64,000 nt of DNA from Saccharothrix sp. NRRL B-16348. GTDB lineage: Bacteria > Actinomycetota > Actinomycetes > Mycobacteriales > Pseudonocardiaceae. The stretch lies in assembly GCF_001280085.1 (NCBI RefSeq), contig NZ_LGED01000211.1, positions 145,152 through 209,151 on the forward strand. The letters run 5' to 3'. Below the pieces are notes generated by a model. The model had not been told where the DNA came from. It did not search any database and saw only the letters and a list, made by a program, of their open reading frames with translations. This document shows positions 16,612-25,316 of the stretch, in pieces (position 1 is the stretch's first letter; the number at the start of each line of letters is the position of its first letter). The position numbers and the translations under genes are program-made.

Positions 16612-17259
16612 TTACACCCGGTCCAAATAGGCCAGCACCGCGAGCACCCGTCGGTTGTCGTCCTCCGACATCGGCAGGTCCAACTTGCCGAAGATGTTCG
16701 CGATGTGTTTGCCGACCGCTTTCTCGGTGACGAACAGCCGACCGGCGATCGCGCCGTTCGAACGGCCCTCCGCCATCAACGACAGCACTTCCCGCTCACG
16801 CGGCGTCAACGTCGTCAGCGGCTGGTCGCGCGCGCCCCGCGCGAGCAGTTGGTCGATGACCTCGGGGTCCATCGCGGTTCCGCCGCCGGCGACCCGGCGA
16901 ATGGCGTCCACGAACTGCTTCACGTCCGACACCCGGTCCTTGAGCAGGTAGCCGACCGCGCCGCCGCGGTCGGACAGCAGTTCCCGCGCGTACAACTGCT
17001 CCACGTACTGCGAGAGCACCAGGACCGGCAGTCCCGGCACCCGCTTGCGGGCCTCGATCGCGGCCCGCAAACCCTCGTCGGTGAACGTCGGCGGCAGGCG
17101 CACGTCGACCACCGCCACGTCCGGGCGGTGGTCGACGAGGGCCTTGAGCAGGGCGGGACCGGAGTCGACCGCCTCCACCACGTCGAAGTCGTAGGCCTCC
17201 AGGAGCCGGATCAGCCCGTCCCTGAGGAGGACGAGGTCTTCACCGAGGACAACTCGCAC
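16612..17259 (-). CDS. NarL/LuxR-family response regulator
   Basis: 215 residues beginning MRVVLGEDLVLLRDG at the GTG at 17259; the start lies 49 bases inside the 3' end of the kinase gene. Receiver domain: acidic pair in GED, phospho-acceptor Asp in VAVVDVRLP (about residue 53), Lys in YLLKDRV (~105). The C-terminal HTH (LTPREREVLSLMAEGRSNGAIAGRL) ends with KHIANIFGKLDL. Together with the overlapping sensor kinase it forms a standard two-component pair. The target genes are unknown; the pqq operon lies on the same strand immediately upstream of the pair, but no shared promoter is evident. Confidence 0.93.
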   Translation of the reverse strand: MRVVLGEDLVLLRDGLIRLLEAYDFDVVEAVDSGPALLKALVDHRPDVAVVDVRLPPTFTDEGLRAAIEARKRVPGLPVLVLSQYVEQLYARELLSDRGGAVGYLLKDRVSDVKQFVDAIRRVAGGGTAMDPEVIDQLLARGARDQPLTTLTPREREVLSLMAEGRSNGAIAGRLFVTEKAVGKHIANIFGKLDLPMSEDDNRRVLAVLAYLDRV

Positions 17260-18488
17260 GGCAGCTCCATGGTCACGATGGTCGGCCCGCCCACCGGGCT
17301 CGCGATCCCGAGTGTGCCGTCGAACGCGGCCAGCCGGCGCTCGATCCCGCGCAACCCACCGTTCTCGGCGGGCTCCGCGCCGCCGCGCCCGTTGTCGCCG
17401 ATCATCAACGACAACCGGCCGTCCTCGTGCCGCACCCGCACCCACGCGTCCGTCGCGCCGCTGTGCTTGGCCACGTTCGTCAACGTCTCGGCCACCGCGA
17501 AGTACGCGGCCGACTCGACCGGCGCCTCCGGCCGCCCGGCCAGCTCCAGGTCCACCTCCACCGGCAGCGGGTGGGCCAGCGCCAACGCGCGCAGCGCCCC
17601 GTCCAGCCCCCGGTCGGCCAGCACCGGCGGGTGGATGCCGCGCACCAGGTCCCGCAGCTCGGCCAACGCCTGGGTGGACGACTGGCGCGCCTCGGCCAGC
17701 AGCTCCTGCGCCGCCCGCGGGTCACGGGCCAGCAGCTCCTCGGCCATGCCCAGGCTCAGCCCGAGCGCGACCAGCCTGGCCTGCGCGCCGTCGTGCAGGT
17801 CCCGTTCGATCCGGCGCAGCTCGGCGGCCTGGGCGTCCACCGTGTCGGCCCGTGAGTCGGCCAGCACCCGCACCCGGTCGGTGAGGGCGGCGGTGGCGCT
17901 GGGCGCGAGCAGCCACTTGACGACGGTCGCGTGCAGCCGGGCGGCGCGGGGCGTGGCCCACCAGGCCAGCGCCAGGAAGGCGATCCCCATCAGCGGCGCG
18001 AGCACGAAGTTGCCCGGGGTGTCGCGGTCGAGCACGACGTACTCGGCCTTCCCGCGGTCCAGCCAGATCAGCGGCATCACGAACCCGAGCAGGCCGTTGA
18101 TCCAGAACGCGACCGGCAGCAAGCCGCTGAAGATGCCGACGATCGCGTTGACCGGCAGGAACGCCAGGTCCCGCCACGTCGCCGGGTCGGTGGCGATGGT
18201 CCGGACCCTGGTCATCGGGCCCCGGTTCGCCGGCACCCGGTACGGCGGCGGGATCTCGACCTCCAGCACCCGCGCGGCCCACCAGCGGAAGAAGGCGGTG
18301 TAGCGGCGGGCCAGCGCCGTGAACACCAGCAGCAGCGGCACGCCGATGGTCACCAGGATGAGCGGGTAGGCGTACAGCTGGAGCGGGATGAGCAGGATCC
18401 CCGCCACGCACAGCGGCGTCCGGGCCAGGCCCAGGCCGGCCTGCGTCAGCCGGCTCCGGGCGGCGCGCACCAGGTCGTGGTCCGTCAT
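17211..18488 (-). CDS. sensor histidine kinase, HisKA_3 (NarX/DesK type)
   Basis: 425 residues. The N-terminal ~200 residues hold several transmembrane helices (VAGILLIPLQLYAYPLILV, GVPLLLVFTAL, NAIVGIFSGLLPVAFWI, ending in a second hairpin near FVLAPLMGIAFLALAWW) around a sensor domain like that of actinobacterial NarL-kinases. The dimerisation/phospho-acceptor helix is IERDLHDGAQARLVALGLSLG (His at ~232) and the ATPase domain carries IGDNGRGGAEP with GLRGIERRLAAFDG. Conserved gene pair with the response regulator, overlapping it. The start ATG at 18488 follows a short region after pqqB. Confidence 0.92.
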   Translation of the reverse strand: MTDHDLVRAARSRLTQAGLGLARTPLCVAGILLIPLQLYAYPLILVTIGVPLLLVFTALARRYTAFFRWWAARVLEVEIPPPYRVPANRGPMTRVRTIATDPATWRDLAFLPVNAIVGIFSGLLPVAFWINGLLGFVMPLIWLDRGKAEYVVLDRDTPGNFVLAPLMGIAFLALAWWATPRAARLHATVVKWLLAPSATAALTDRVRVLADSRADTVDAQAAELRRIERDLHDGAQARLVALGLSLGMAEELLARDPRAAQELLAEARQSSTQALAELRDLVRGIHPPVLADRGLDGALRALALAHPLPVEVDLELAGRPEAPVESAAYFAVAETLTNVAKHSGATDAWVRVRHEDGRLSLMIGDNGRGGAEPAENGGLRGIERRLAAFDGTLGIASPVGGPTIVTMELPCELSSVKTSSSSGTG

Positions 18489-18546
18489 GGCGGTGATTCT
18501 TCCGGCTGACCACAGGCAAATCGGTGGGTTTAACCCCCCAATGCGA

Positions 18547-19422
18547 TCAGAGGTCGATCACGGTGCCGTCCGCGACGACCTCCACCCCCGCCTCGGTGAT
18601 CTTCGCGCGCTCCGGCGACGCCGGGTCCAGCACCGGGTTGGTGTTGTTGAGGTGGGTGTAGATCCGCCTGGTCGCCGGGTGCCCGCGCAGCTCCGGCAGG
18701 CTGTGCGCGATCGGCAGGTGCCCCATCGCGGCCTGCCCGCTCGGCCTGCCGGTGGCCGCGCCCATCTCCGACGGCGCGTAGAACGTGCCGTCCAGCAGCA
18801 CCACGTCGGCCTCCGCCACCAGCGCGTCGAACCCGGCCGGCCAGGACGCCAGGCACGGCGCGTACAGCAGCACCCCGCCGGTGGCCGGGTCGCGGAACCG
18901 GTAGGCCACCACCCAGTGGCCCGCCACCGGCGACTCGGCGGCGTAGCGGGGCCGCTTGCCGCTGACCGGGAACGCGGTCACCTCCAGCCCGCCCGCGAGC
19001 ACGACGGTCCGCTCGGGCTCCACCTGCCGCCACGACCACTCGCCGTACGTGGCCAGCACGGCGCGCGTCGGCTCGAGGGCGTTCAGCACGGTCGCGGGCG
19101 CGTGGACCCGCAGCCCCGGCGCGCCGCGCAGCACCGTCAAGCCCAGCGTGTGGTCCAGCTCGGCGTCGGTGAGCAGCACGCCGCGGACCGGCGTGTCCCG
19201 CGGTCCCGGGCCAGGTGCCAGCTCGGGTGTGGCGGCGAGCTGCGCGCCGATGTCGGGGGAGGCGTTGACGAGCCACCAGTTCGCGCCGTCCGCGCTCACC
19301 GCCAACGCGTCCTGCGTGCGCGCCGGCAACTCACCGGCCCGCACCGCCTCGCACGGCCCGCACGCGCAGTTCCACTGCGGCACACCGCCACCGGCGGCCG
19401 TGCCGAGCACAACGGCCTTCAC
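18547..19422 (-). CDS. pqqB: pyrroloquinoline quinone biosynthesis protein PqqB
   Basis: 291 residues, GTG at 19422 overlapping the pqqE stop (GTGA). Metallo-beta-lactamase-fold protein with the PqqB N-terminus VLGTAAGGGVPQWNCACGPC (Cys 19, 21 and 24 bind zinc in the family), the central TDAELDHTLGL and C-terminal YTHLNNTNPV. PqqB is reported to hydroxylate the tyrosine ring of the excised Glu-Tyr intermediate; its role was long unclear. Last gene of the pqqA-C-D-E-B order, which differs from the pqqABCDE order of many Gram-negatives. Length and motifs look intact. Confidence 0.95.
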   Translation of the reverse strand: MKAVVLGTAAGGGVPQWNCACGPCEAVRAGELPARTQDALAVSADGANWWLVNASPDIGAQLAATPELAPGPGPRDTPVRGVLLTDAELDHTLGLTVLRGAPGLRVHAPATVLNALEPTRAVLATYGEWSWRQVEPERTVVLAGGLEVTAFPVSGKRPRYAAESPVAGHWVVAYRFRDPATGGVLLYAPCLASWPAGFDALVAEADVVLLDGTFYAPSEMGAATGRPSGQAAMGHLPIAHSLPELRGHPATRRIYTHLNNTNPVLDPASPERAKITEAGVEVVADGTVIDL

Positions 19423-20504
19423 CGCACGACCGTCCGGTGCTCGACCGGCGCGGGTTCCACCTCGGCCGCGGCGCCCGCCAGGATCAGGTCGACCACGCCC
19501 CGGTGCGGCGACAGCGTGCACACCGGGTCGGTCGCCGCCGCGTCCCCGGTCAGCTGGAACGCCTGGCAGCGGCACCCACCGAAGTCCAGCTCGCGGCGCG
19601 CGCACGAACGGCACGGGTCGCGCATCCAGTCGAAGCCCCGGAAAGCGGTGAACGCGGGCGACGTGTGCCAGATGTCGGCCAACGACCGGTCGCGCACGTT
19701 CTCCACGCCCAGCCCGTCGATCACGCCCGCCGCCGGGCACGGCAGCACGGCCCCGTCCGGCGCCACGGTCAGCTGCCGCGCGCCCCACCCGTGCATGCAC
19801 GGCTTCGGGTGCGCCTCGTGGTAGTCGGCGATCACGTACACGATCTCCATCGCCGACGTCGCCTGCGCGGCGGCCACCACCTCGCCGGCCCGCGCCAACT
19901 GCTCCTTCGTCGGCAGCAGCGCGGCCCGGTTGCGCAGCGCCCAGCCGTAGTACTGGGTGTTGGCCAGCTCCAACCGGTCCGCGCCCATCCGCTCGGCGAG
20001 CGCCACGATCTCGCCGACGTGGTCGAGGTTGAGCCGGTGCAGCACCACGTTCACGGTCAGCGGCAGCCCGGCGTCCCGGATCGCCTCGGCGGCGCGCAGC
20101 TTCGGCTCGAACGCCTTCACCCCGGCGATCCGGTTCGCGCCCGCCTCGTTCGCGTCCTGCACGGACAGCTGCACGTGGTCGACGCCGCGCAGCCCCGCGA
20201 GCCGCTCGCGGGTCAGCCCGAGCCCGCTCGTCACCAGGTTCACGTAGCAGCCGAGCCCGGCCGCGTGCTCGACCAGCTCCGGCAAGTCCTTGCGCGCCAA
20301 CGGTTCGCCGCCGGACAGGTGGATCTGCAGCACGCCCAGCGCACGCGCCTGGTCGAACACCGAGCGCCACGCCGCGGTGTCCAGCTCGTCGCCGCGCCCG
20401 ACCAGGTCGACCGGGTTGGAGCAGTACCCGCAGCGCAGCGGGCACCGGTGGGTCAGCTCGGCGAGCAGCCCGAACGGCGCGTCCGCCACCGGCGCGTCAC
20501 CCAT
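19419..20504 (-). CDS. pqqE: PqqE, radical SAM/SPASM peptide cyclase of PQQ biosynthesis
   Basis: 361 residues. The radical-SAM cluster motif CPLRCGYC gives Cys 21, 25 and 28; the SPASM region has CMHGWGARQ, LPCPAAGV and the terminal CRSCARRELDFGGCRCQAF that ligates auxiliary Fe-S clusters. PqqE makes the first carbon-carbon bond between Glu and Tyr side chains of PqqA, delivered by PqqD. ATG 20504 overlaps the pqqD stop by 8 bases, so D and E are translationally coupled, consistent with their known complex. Intact by length and motifs. Confidence 0.96.
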   Translation of the reverse strand: MGDAPVADAPFGLLAELTHRCPLRCGYCSNPVDLVGRGDELDTAAWRSVFDQARALGVLQIHLSGGEPLARKDLPELVEHAAGLGCYVNLVTSGLGLTRERLAGLRGVDHVQLSVQDANEAGANRIAGVKAFEPKLRAAEAIRDAGLPLTVNVVLHRLNLDHVGEIVALAERMGADRLELANTQYYGWALRNRAALLPTKEQLARAGEVVAAAQATSAMEIVYVIADYHEAHPKPCMHGWGARQLTVAPDGAVLPCPAAGVIDGLGVENVRDRSLADIWHTSPAFTAFRGFDWMRDPCRSCARRELDFGGCRCQAFQLTGDAAATDPVCTLSPHRGVVDLILAGAAAEVEPAPVEHRTVVR

Positions 20505-20766
20505 CGACGTCCACCACCCGGCGCGCCACCAGCCGTGCGACGAGTTCCGCCACGTCGTCCGCCTCCACCCCGTCGAACTCCTCGGCCAGCCTGCGCGCGA
20601 TGCCCTCGACGGATGTGCGCCCGTCGCACAGCCCGACCACCGCCGCCGCCGTGTCGTTGAGCACCAGCACGCCTTCCGGGAACAGCACCACGTGGCTGGC
20701 CCGGGTCTCGTCGTACGCCGTCTTCACGCCCCGCCGCAGGCGCGGCACCGCGTCCAAGCCCGTCAT
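20497..20766 (-). CDS. pqqD: PqqD, peptide chaperone (RRE) of PQQ biosynthesis
   Basis: 89 residues, ATG 20766 overlapping the pqqC stop by 4 bases. Typical PqqD sequence: PRLRRGVKTAYDETRASHVVLFPEGVLVLN, split here by its turn, then a winged helix (CDGRTSVEGIARRLAEEF) and LVARRVVDV. PqqD is the founding RiPP recognition element: it binds the PqqA leader and presents it to PqqE. Small size and separate gene are normal; in some organisms it is fused to PqqC. No anomalies seen. Confidence 0.94.
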   Translation of the reverse strand: MTGLDAVPRLRRGVKTAYDETRASHVVLFPEGVLVLNDTAAAVVGLCDGRTSVEGIARRLAEEFDGVEADDVAELVARLVARRVVDVDG

Positions 20767-21500
20767 GAGTAGTAGTCCACGGCGTCCAGCACCGCCCGCA
20801 GCACGTCGCACTTGAACGCCAGCGCCGCCACCGCCGCCTCCTGCTGCTCGCGCGTGCGGCAGTTGCGCACCACGATGTCCACAGTGGACTTCCCTTCGTC
20901 GGCGATCACCTTGAGCCGGGTGGTGAAGTAGGTGAAGCCCTCCTCGGCGATCCACGGGTAGTGCTCGCGCATGTCCACCAGCCGGCGCGCCATCAGACCG
21001 CGGGAGAACATCTCGGTCAGCCCGGACGCCACCGCCTCCACCCACGGGCGGGTGCGGGCGAACGTCACGTAGGCGTCCACGGCGAACCGCACGCCCGGCA
21101 GCACGTGCCGCTCGTCCAGCACCTCCTCGCGGGTCAGCCCGACGGCCTCGGCCAGGCGCAGCCAGTTCTCCGCACCGCCCTCGCCGGGTCCGCCGCCGTC
21201 GTGCCAGACGATCCGCTCCCGCCACACCCGCCGGACCTCGACGTCCGGGCAGTTGGCCAGGATCGCGGCGTCCTTGCGGGGGATGGCCTGCTGGTAGTAC
21301 CAGCGGTTGGCCGCCCACAGCTGCAGCTCGTCCTTGCTCAACCGGCCCTCGTGCAGCCGGAGGTGGAACGGGTGGCGGTCCCAGTAGCGGGGAGACAGGG
21401 CGCGCAGGCGCGCGGTGAACTCGTCCGGCGTCAACGTCGGCGAGCCGGACGACTCGGGGGTGGGCACGGCGGCGGGCACCTCTCGGTACGCGGGCGCCAC
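20763..21500 (-). CDS. pqqC: PqqC, pyrroloquinoline-quinone synthase
   Basis: 245 residues, cofactor-less oxidase that performs the final ring closure and eight-electron oxidation to PQQ. Family sequence is clear: LSPRYWDRHPFHLRLHEG (His ligands), ANRWYYQQAIPRKDAAILANC, VDAYVTFAR and FTYFTTRLKVIADEGKSTVDIV, each broken by short variable loops. I keep GTG 21500 as start; it abuts a hairpin (21500-21528), so a slightly downstream start is possible. The gene lies 39 bases after pqqA and overlaps pqqD by 4 bases. Confidence 0.95.
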   Translation of the reverse strand: MAPAYREVPAAVPTPESSGSPTLTPDEFTARLRALSPRYWDRHPFHLRLHEGRLSKDELQLWAANRWYYQQAIPRKDAAILANCPDVEVRRVWRERIVWHDGGGPGEGGAENWLRLAEAVGLTREEVLDERHVLPGVRFAVDAYVTFARTRPWVEAVASGLTEMFSRGLMARRLVDMREHYPWIAEEGFTYFTTRLKVIADEGKSTVDIVVRNCRTREQQEAAVAALAFKCDVLRAVLDAVDYYS

Positions 21501-21528
21501 GCCACGCCGACGCGCGGCCGGCGTGGCG
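21500..21528 (-). promoter_or_regulatory. hairpin between pqqA and pqqC, candidate attenuator
   Basis: CGCCACGCC at 21500-21508 pairs with GGCGTGGCG at 21520-21528 across an 11-base loop. It lies in the short gap between the precursor gene and the enzyme genes and reaches the pqqC start codon. In PQQ operons of other bacteria pqqA mRNA is made in excess of the rest, and this hairpin could produce that by attenuation or processing. Confidence 0.5.
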
Positions 21529-21539
21529 CGACGGCGGGC

Positions 21540-21644
21540 TCAACTGCGAGCGGCGTAAGCCGTGACTTCCATCGGGGTGTCGACGTCCCGGAAATCGGGC
21601 TTGACCCAGGGACGCTTCACTGGCTCGGTGGGCTCGGTGGTCAT
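21540..21644 (-). CDS. pqqA: PqqA, precursor peptide of PQQ
   Basis: 34 residues, too short for most gene finders, with ATG 21644 preceded by GAGGAG at about 8 bases. The sequence starts MTTEPTEPVKRPWVKPDF and ends PMEVTAYAARS; the conserved E-x-x-x-Y of PqqA (EVTAY) supplies the Glu and Tyr that become PQQ, and the upstream W-x-K-P-x-F is typical of PqqA leaders. It is the first gene of the pqqA-C-D-E-B operon, with the promoter expected in the 78 bases before the deacetylase-like gene. Confidence 0.93.
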   Translation of the reverse strand: MTTEPTEPVKRPWVKPDFRDVDTPMEVTAYAARS

Positions 21645-21722
21645 GCGCTCTACTCCTCGGACGCGTGGTTATTCTCCGTGGGGCGGCGGTAACCCACCGT
21701 AGAGCTTGCGGCGGTGGACGCG

Positions 21723-22886
21723 CTAGTTCCAGTTCCGCGCGGCGGGCATGCGCCTCAACTGCTCCAGCACGATCGGATCCTGCAGCTGCATCCACTGGAT
21801 CACCTCGGTGTACGTGGCGCACACCGTTTCGGGCTTGACGCAGACCTCGCCGAGGAATCCCTCCACCGCGTTCGTGAACGCGCCGCCCGCCCACTCGTTG
21901 AAGTGGTTGCCGATCACGATCGGCGCGCGGTTGCCGTTGATCGCCGCCTGGTGCACCGACCGGTACGTGTCCAGCACGATCCGGGTGTAGTCACCGGCCC
22001 GGTCGGGCTCGTCCTTGGCGCCGTTGAGCGCGAACCAGAGGTTGAAGTCCATCATCACGACCTGCTTGCCGAGCGCGGGCACGCGGACCTCCGGCATCGG
22101 GAACTCCCACAGGCCCTCGTGCGCGAAGGGCCACACCACGCCGAGGCTCACGTGGCTGGTGTCGTAGGCCAGGCCGTGCCCGCGCATCGCCGGGAACGCC
22201 TGCCCCCACTGGCCCTCCAGGCACGGCGTCCGCCCGCCGCGCACGGCCGCCGGGTCCAGCTTGAACCCCTGCTGCCTGGCCTTCTCCACGATCGCGAAGA
22301 ACTGGTCCAGCTCCCGGTTCCACTGGTCGGTGCTCCAGGTGCCGACGTTCGGCTCGTCGCCGACGCAGAAGTGGCCGTTGTAGTGCGTGCCGATCTCGTG
22401 GCCCGCGTCGATGGCCGCGTTGAGGTAGTTGATCCGCAGCTCGACGTCGGCGCGGCTGCCGCCGAACCCGATGGAGGAGTAGCCCGGCTGGTGGCCGGGG
22501 CCGGTGTAGCCGTCGGCGTCGTCGTCCGGCACCAGGTACACGCCCGACAGCAGGCCGGTGACGTGCGCGTTCGCCTGCTTGGCGATCGGCATGATCCGGT
22601 CCCAGTGCGGTTTGGACGCGGCGCCGTCGAACGAGAACAGCACGAACTGCGGCGGCTTCTCGCCCGGCTGCATGCGCCGCATCCACGACGGCGGCGAGGC
22701 CGAGGCGGGCACGGTCGGCGCGGCGGCGGCGCTGGTGCTGCTGCTCGTGCGCGGCGCCATCGGCAGCGGCGCGGCCAGGTCGCCGACGTCGTGCCCCGGT
22801 CTGGGTTCACGGGCTCCCAGGACGGCCAGCACCACCAGGGTGAGTGCCAGCGCGACGCCCGTGCTCAGCCAGCCCCATCGCTTCAC
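21723..22886 (-). CDS. exported polysaccharide deacetylase-like protein
   Basis: 387 residues: N-terminal signal/anchor (WLSTGVALALTLVVLAVLG, residues ~6-24), a Ser/Ala/Pro linker (~35-65), then a NodB-homology-like domain. The Asp motif appears as LFSFDGAASK, the His motif as GHEIGTHYNGH, and a later strand as GLWEFPMPEVRV. Family members remove acetyl groups from cell-wall or exopolysaccharides outside the membrane; the double Asp of classical enzymes is not obvious (FDG rather than FDDG), so activity is uncertain. The same strand as pqq, ending 78 bases before pqqA. H37Rv Rv1096 is a deacetylase in a nearby context but is not clearly orthologous. Confidence 0.78.
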   Translation of the reverse strand: MKRWGWLSTGVALALTLVVLAVLGAREPRPGHDVGDLAAPLPMAPRTSSSTSAAAAPTVPASASPPSWMRRMQPGEKPPQFVLFSFDGAASKPHWDRIMPIAKQANAHVTGLLSGVYLVPDDDADGYTGPGHQPGYSSIGFGGSRADVELRINYLNAAIDAGHEIGTHYNGHFCVGDEPNVGTWSTDQWNRELDQFFAIVEKARQQGFKLDPAAVRGGRTPCLEGQWGQAFPAMRGHGLAYDTSHVSLGVVWPFAHEGLWEFPMPEVRVPALGKQVVMMDFNLWFALNGAKDEPDRAGDYTRIVLDTYRSVHQAAINGNRAPIVIGNHFNEWAGGAFTNAVEGFLGEVCVKPETVCATYTEVIQWMQLQDPIVLEQLRRMPAARNWN

Positions 22887-22953
22887 ACCCAGAAGACGAC
22901 GGGAAGTAGCCGGAGGTTGCCTCTTTGTGACGCGACTACCAACCGTGGCCGCG

Positions 22954-23655
22954 TCACGGCACGGGCGTGGCGGTCACGACCTGGTTCTCCTCGTAGCCGG
23001 TGTCGCCGCCGACCCACCGACCACCGCACGTCACGAGCACCAGCCGGTGCCCGCCGCGCGGACCGAACAGCTCGACCGCCCGGGACGGCAGGGCCTCCTT
23101 GCGGACCGCCTCGACCCCGCTGACCTTGAACCGGAACGTCCGGCCCGCCGTGTCGACCACGGTCACCTCCTGCCCGACCGCCATGCGCCACAGCTCGTCG
23201 AACGGCCCGGTCACGCCCTTCCAGTCGACGTGCCCGGCCAGCACGGTCGCGCCCTCGGCCGCACCGAGGTCCACGCCCCACCACGTCGCCTCGCCGACGC
23301 CTTCCGGGATCGGCAGCGCGCCGTCCGCGGTGACCTCCGCGCGCACCAGCGTCGCCAACCCGCCCGCGGGCAGCCGCACCGTGCCCGGCTGCTGCTTGGG
23401 CGGTTCGGCGGCCGGCGGCGGGGGAGTCGTGGTGGTCGTCGCCGCCGGAGGTGACGCGGGCGGGTTCGCGCCGGCCGGCATGCCCGCCAGGTCCACGCCG
23501 CGCCCGGAGCGCGCGCTGTCGCCCAACGGGTGCGGCACGACGGCGTCACCGGGGATCGGCCGGCCCGTCAGCACCACGTCCGGCGCCTGGGTGGAGACGA
23601 GCGCGGCGGAGGCGAGCAGAGCCGCCACCGCCGCGCCCGTCAGCAGAGCTTTCAC
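22954..23655 (-). CDS. class F sortase
   Basis: 233 residues, GTG at 23655 overlapping the stop of the upstream gene. Signal/anchor helix at ~3-22, a Thr/Pro-rich linker (residues ~62-85), then a compact sortase domain with the catalytic His in VLAGHVDWKG and Cys in LVLVTCGGRWV, and a C-terminal Y-x-E-N strand. Sortases of this class in actinobacteria attach or process surface proteins outside the membrane. It is translated coupled to a secreted SpaA-like protein, which is the obvious substrate candidate. The catalytic Arg was not pinned down with confidence. Confidence 0.9.
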   Translation of the reverse strand: MKALLTGAAVAALLASAALVSTQAPDVVLTGRPIPGDAVVPHPLGDSARSGRGVDLAGMPAGANPPASPPAATTTTTPPPPAAEPPKQQPGTVRLPAGGLATLVRAEVTADGALPIPEGVGEATWWGVDLGAAEGATVLAGHVDWKGVTGPFDELWRMAVGQEVTVVDTAGRTFRFKVSGVEAVRKEALPSRAVELFGPRGGHRLVLVTCGGRWVGGDTGYEENQVVTATPVP

Positions 23656-25067
23656 GACCGCGAGGTCGCCCGTCGCCGCACCAGGAAGCCGACCAGCGTC
23701 GCGCCGATCAGCACCACGCCGGCGAACCCGGCCAACGCGCCGGTCGACACCTCGGTGGTGTACGCGGCCTTCGCGACCACGCCGGCGCCCTGGGACCCCG
23801 CCGGGATCGTGATCGGGACGACCGGTTTGTCCGGTTTGTTGGCCAGCGCGAGCGCCAGGGTCTGGCCCGGTTCGACGGTCCCGCACACCTTGGGCGGCGC
23901 GTTGGGGTCGAAGAACTCCTCGTAGCCCTTGGCCGGTGCGACCTCGACCAGGCAGACCTCCTGCGGCGTGCGCAGGTCCGGCACGGTCGCGGTGCCGTCG
24001 GACGCGGTCTGCAGCACGACCGGCGTGCCCTCGGGCCCGGTCAGCGCGCTGTCGTCCTGCCGCTTCGCGGGGTCGGTGCCGTTGGCCGCGGTCACCTTCA
24101 GCGTCACGCCCGCGATCGCCTTGCCGGTCTCGGCGTCGGTCTTGCCGACCTTCACCACGCCCGGCGGTGTCTTCGCGGTCGTCGACGCGTTCGCGGTCAG
24201 CTTCTTCTCGCCGCCCGTGGTGACGATCCGCTGCATGTTGTCGTCGGCCGGGATGTGCACCTTCGGCCGGTCGGCCGGGCTGTCCAGCCGCACCGTGACC
24301 GACGGGTTCGGGCCGGTCGGCACGACCTTCACCGGGAGAGACTTGCCGTCGGTGGACGTGATCAGCTCGCCGGTCGCGGCGCCGGACTCCAGCGTCGCGT
24401 CGGTCAGCTCCACGCTCAGCGGCGCGCCGGCCACCTGCCCGCCGTCGGTCTTGGTGATGTCCACCACCCACGTGTCGGGCGTGCCGATGACCTGCTCCTT
24501 CTCCGGAGCGCTCACCCTGGCCGCCCACGGGCCGCGGTTGGCCGCCGCCTCGGCCTGCAGCCTGCCCACCGCCTGCTGGGCCTGGCCGAAGCGCCCGAGC
24601 TGCTGGAAGTGGAAGTCGGCGTTGTAGGCGATGTGCCGGAAGTCGCTGTTCGGGTCGAGCGAGATCCCCTTGGCCGGGTCCTCGAACGCGGTCCACGTGT
24701 GCAGCAGGTGGGCCAGCGCCGCGGCCTCGTCAGCCGATTGGGTGTTCGCGTACCTCAACAGGAGGTAGGAGATGCTGCCCGCCACGTCGTCGGGGAGCCG
24801 TGCGCCGCCCTTGGAGAGCAGCTCGTCACCTTCCTTGTACTCCACCGAGCTGTCCGGGGCGAGCAGCGAGTACTGCACGCACCACACCTGCTGACCCCGC
24901 CACAGGTACGAGCCGAGCCAGTCGCCGCCCGCCGGCTTGCCGCGGTACCCCTGCGGATCCGTCTCGTAGCCGATGCCCTCCTGTGCCTGTGCCCCGGCTG
25001 TGACGGGCACCGCGAGCAGGGTCAGACCGGCCGCGAGCACCGCGCCGGCGAGTCGTCTCCACGCCAT
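23652..25067 (-). CDS. secreted, membrane-anchored surface protein with Cna/SpaA-like domains, sortase partner
   Basis: 471 residues: signal peptide (~1-28, cleavage after AGAQA), an N-terminal thioester-like/helical domain containing WCVQYSLLAP, a Val/Thr-rich middle with two Cna-B/SpaA-type repeats (VKVGKTDAETGKAIAGVTLKV; TVPDLRTPQEVCLVEVAPAKGYEE, each interrupted in turn), and a C-terminal transmembrane helix followed by RRRATSRS. The WCVQY segment resembles thioester adhesin domains that use Cys and Gln, an inference. A canonical LPXTG is absent; EVSTG just before the helix is the nearest sorting-like string. It is adjacent to, and coupled with, the class F sortase. Confidence 0.8.
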   Translation of the reverse strand: MAWRRLAGAVLAAGLTLLAVPVTAGAQAQEGIGYETDPQGYRGKPAGGDWLGSYLWRGQQVWCVQYSLLAPDSSVEYKEGDELLSKGGARLPDDVAGSISYLLLRYANTQSADEAAALAHLLHTWTAFEDPAKGISLDPNSDFRHIAYNADFHFQQLGRFGQAQQAVGRLQAEAAANRGPWAARVSAPEKEQVIGTPDTWVVDITKTDGGQVAGAPLSVELTDATLESGAATGELITSTDGKSLPVKVVPTGPNPSVTVRLDSPADRPKVHIPADDNMQRIVTTGGEKKLTANASTTAKTPPGVVKVGKTDAETGKAIAGVTLKVTAANGTDPAKRQDDSALTGPEGTPVVLQTASDGTATVPDLRTPQEVCLVEVAPAKGYEEFFDPNAPPKVCGTVEPGQTLALALANKPDKPVVPITIPAGSQGAGVVAKAAYTTEVSTGALAGFAGVVLIGATLVGFLVRRRATSRS

Positions 25068-25316
25068 GATGTCCTGAACCCCTCGGGCGCGCCGGTGGGC
25101 GTCGCCGGTCGGTGAGAGCTGCCGGGACTGAGCCTTACGGGTCCGAGATCACGTCGACAAGCCACCAGCGGGGTGGAACGCCGACTACGCTCCGCAGCGC
25201 GGGGTGTGGATTCGAGATCGACAGCCCGAGTAAAGTCGCTTTTACCCGACGGGAACCGATCGACTCGTGTGGTCGTTGAACCCCGTGACGGCGTCAGCAC
25301 GCCACAGGAGGACGAG

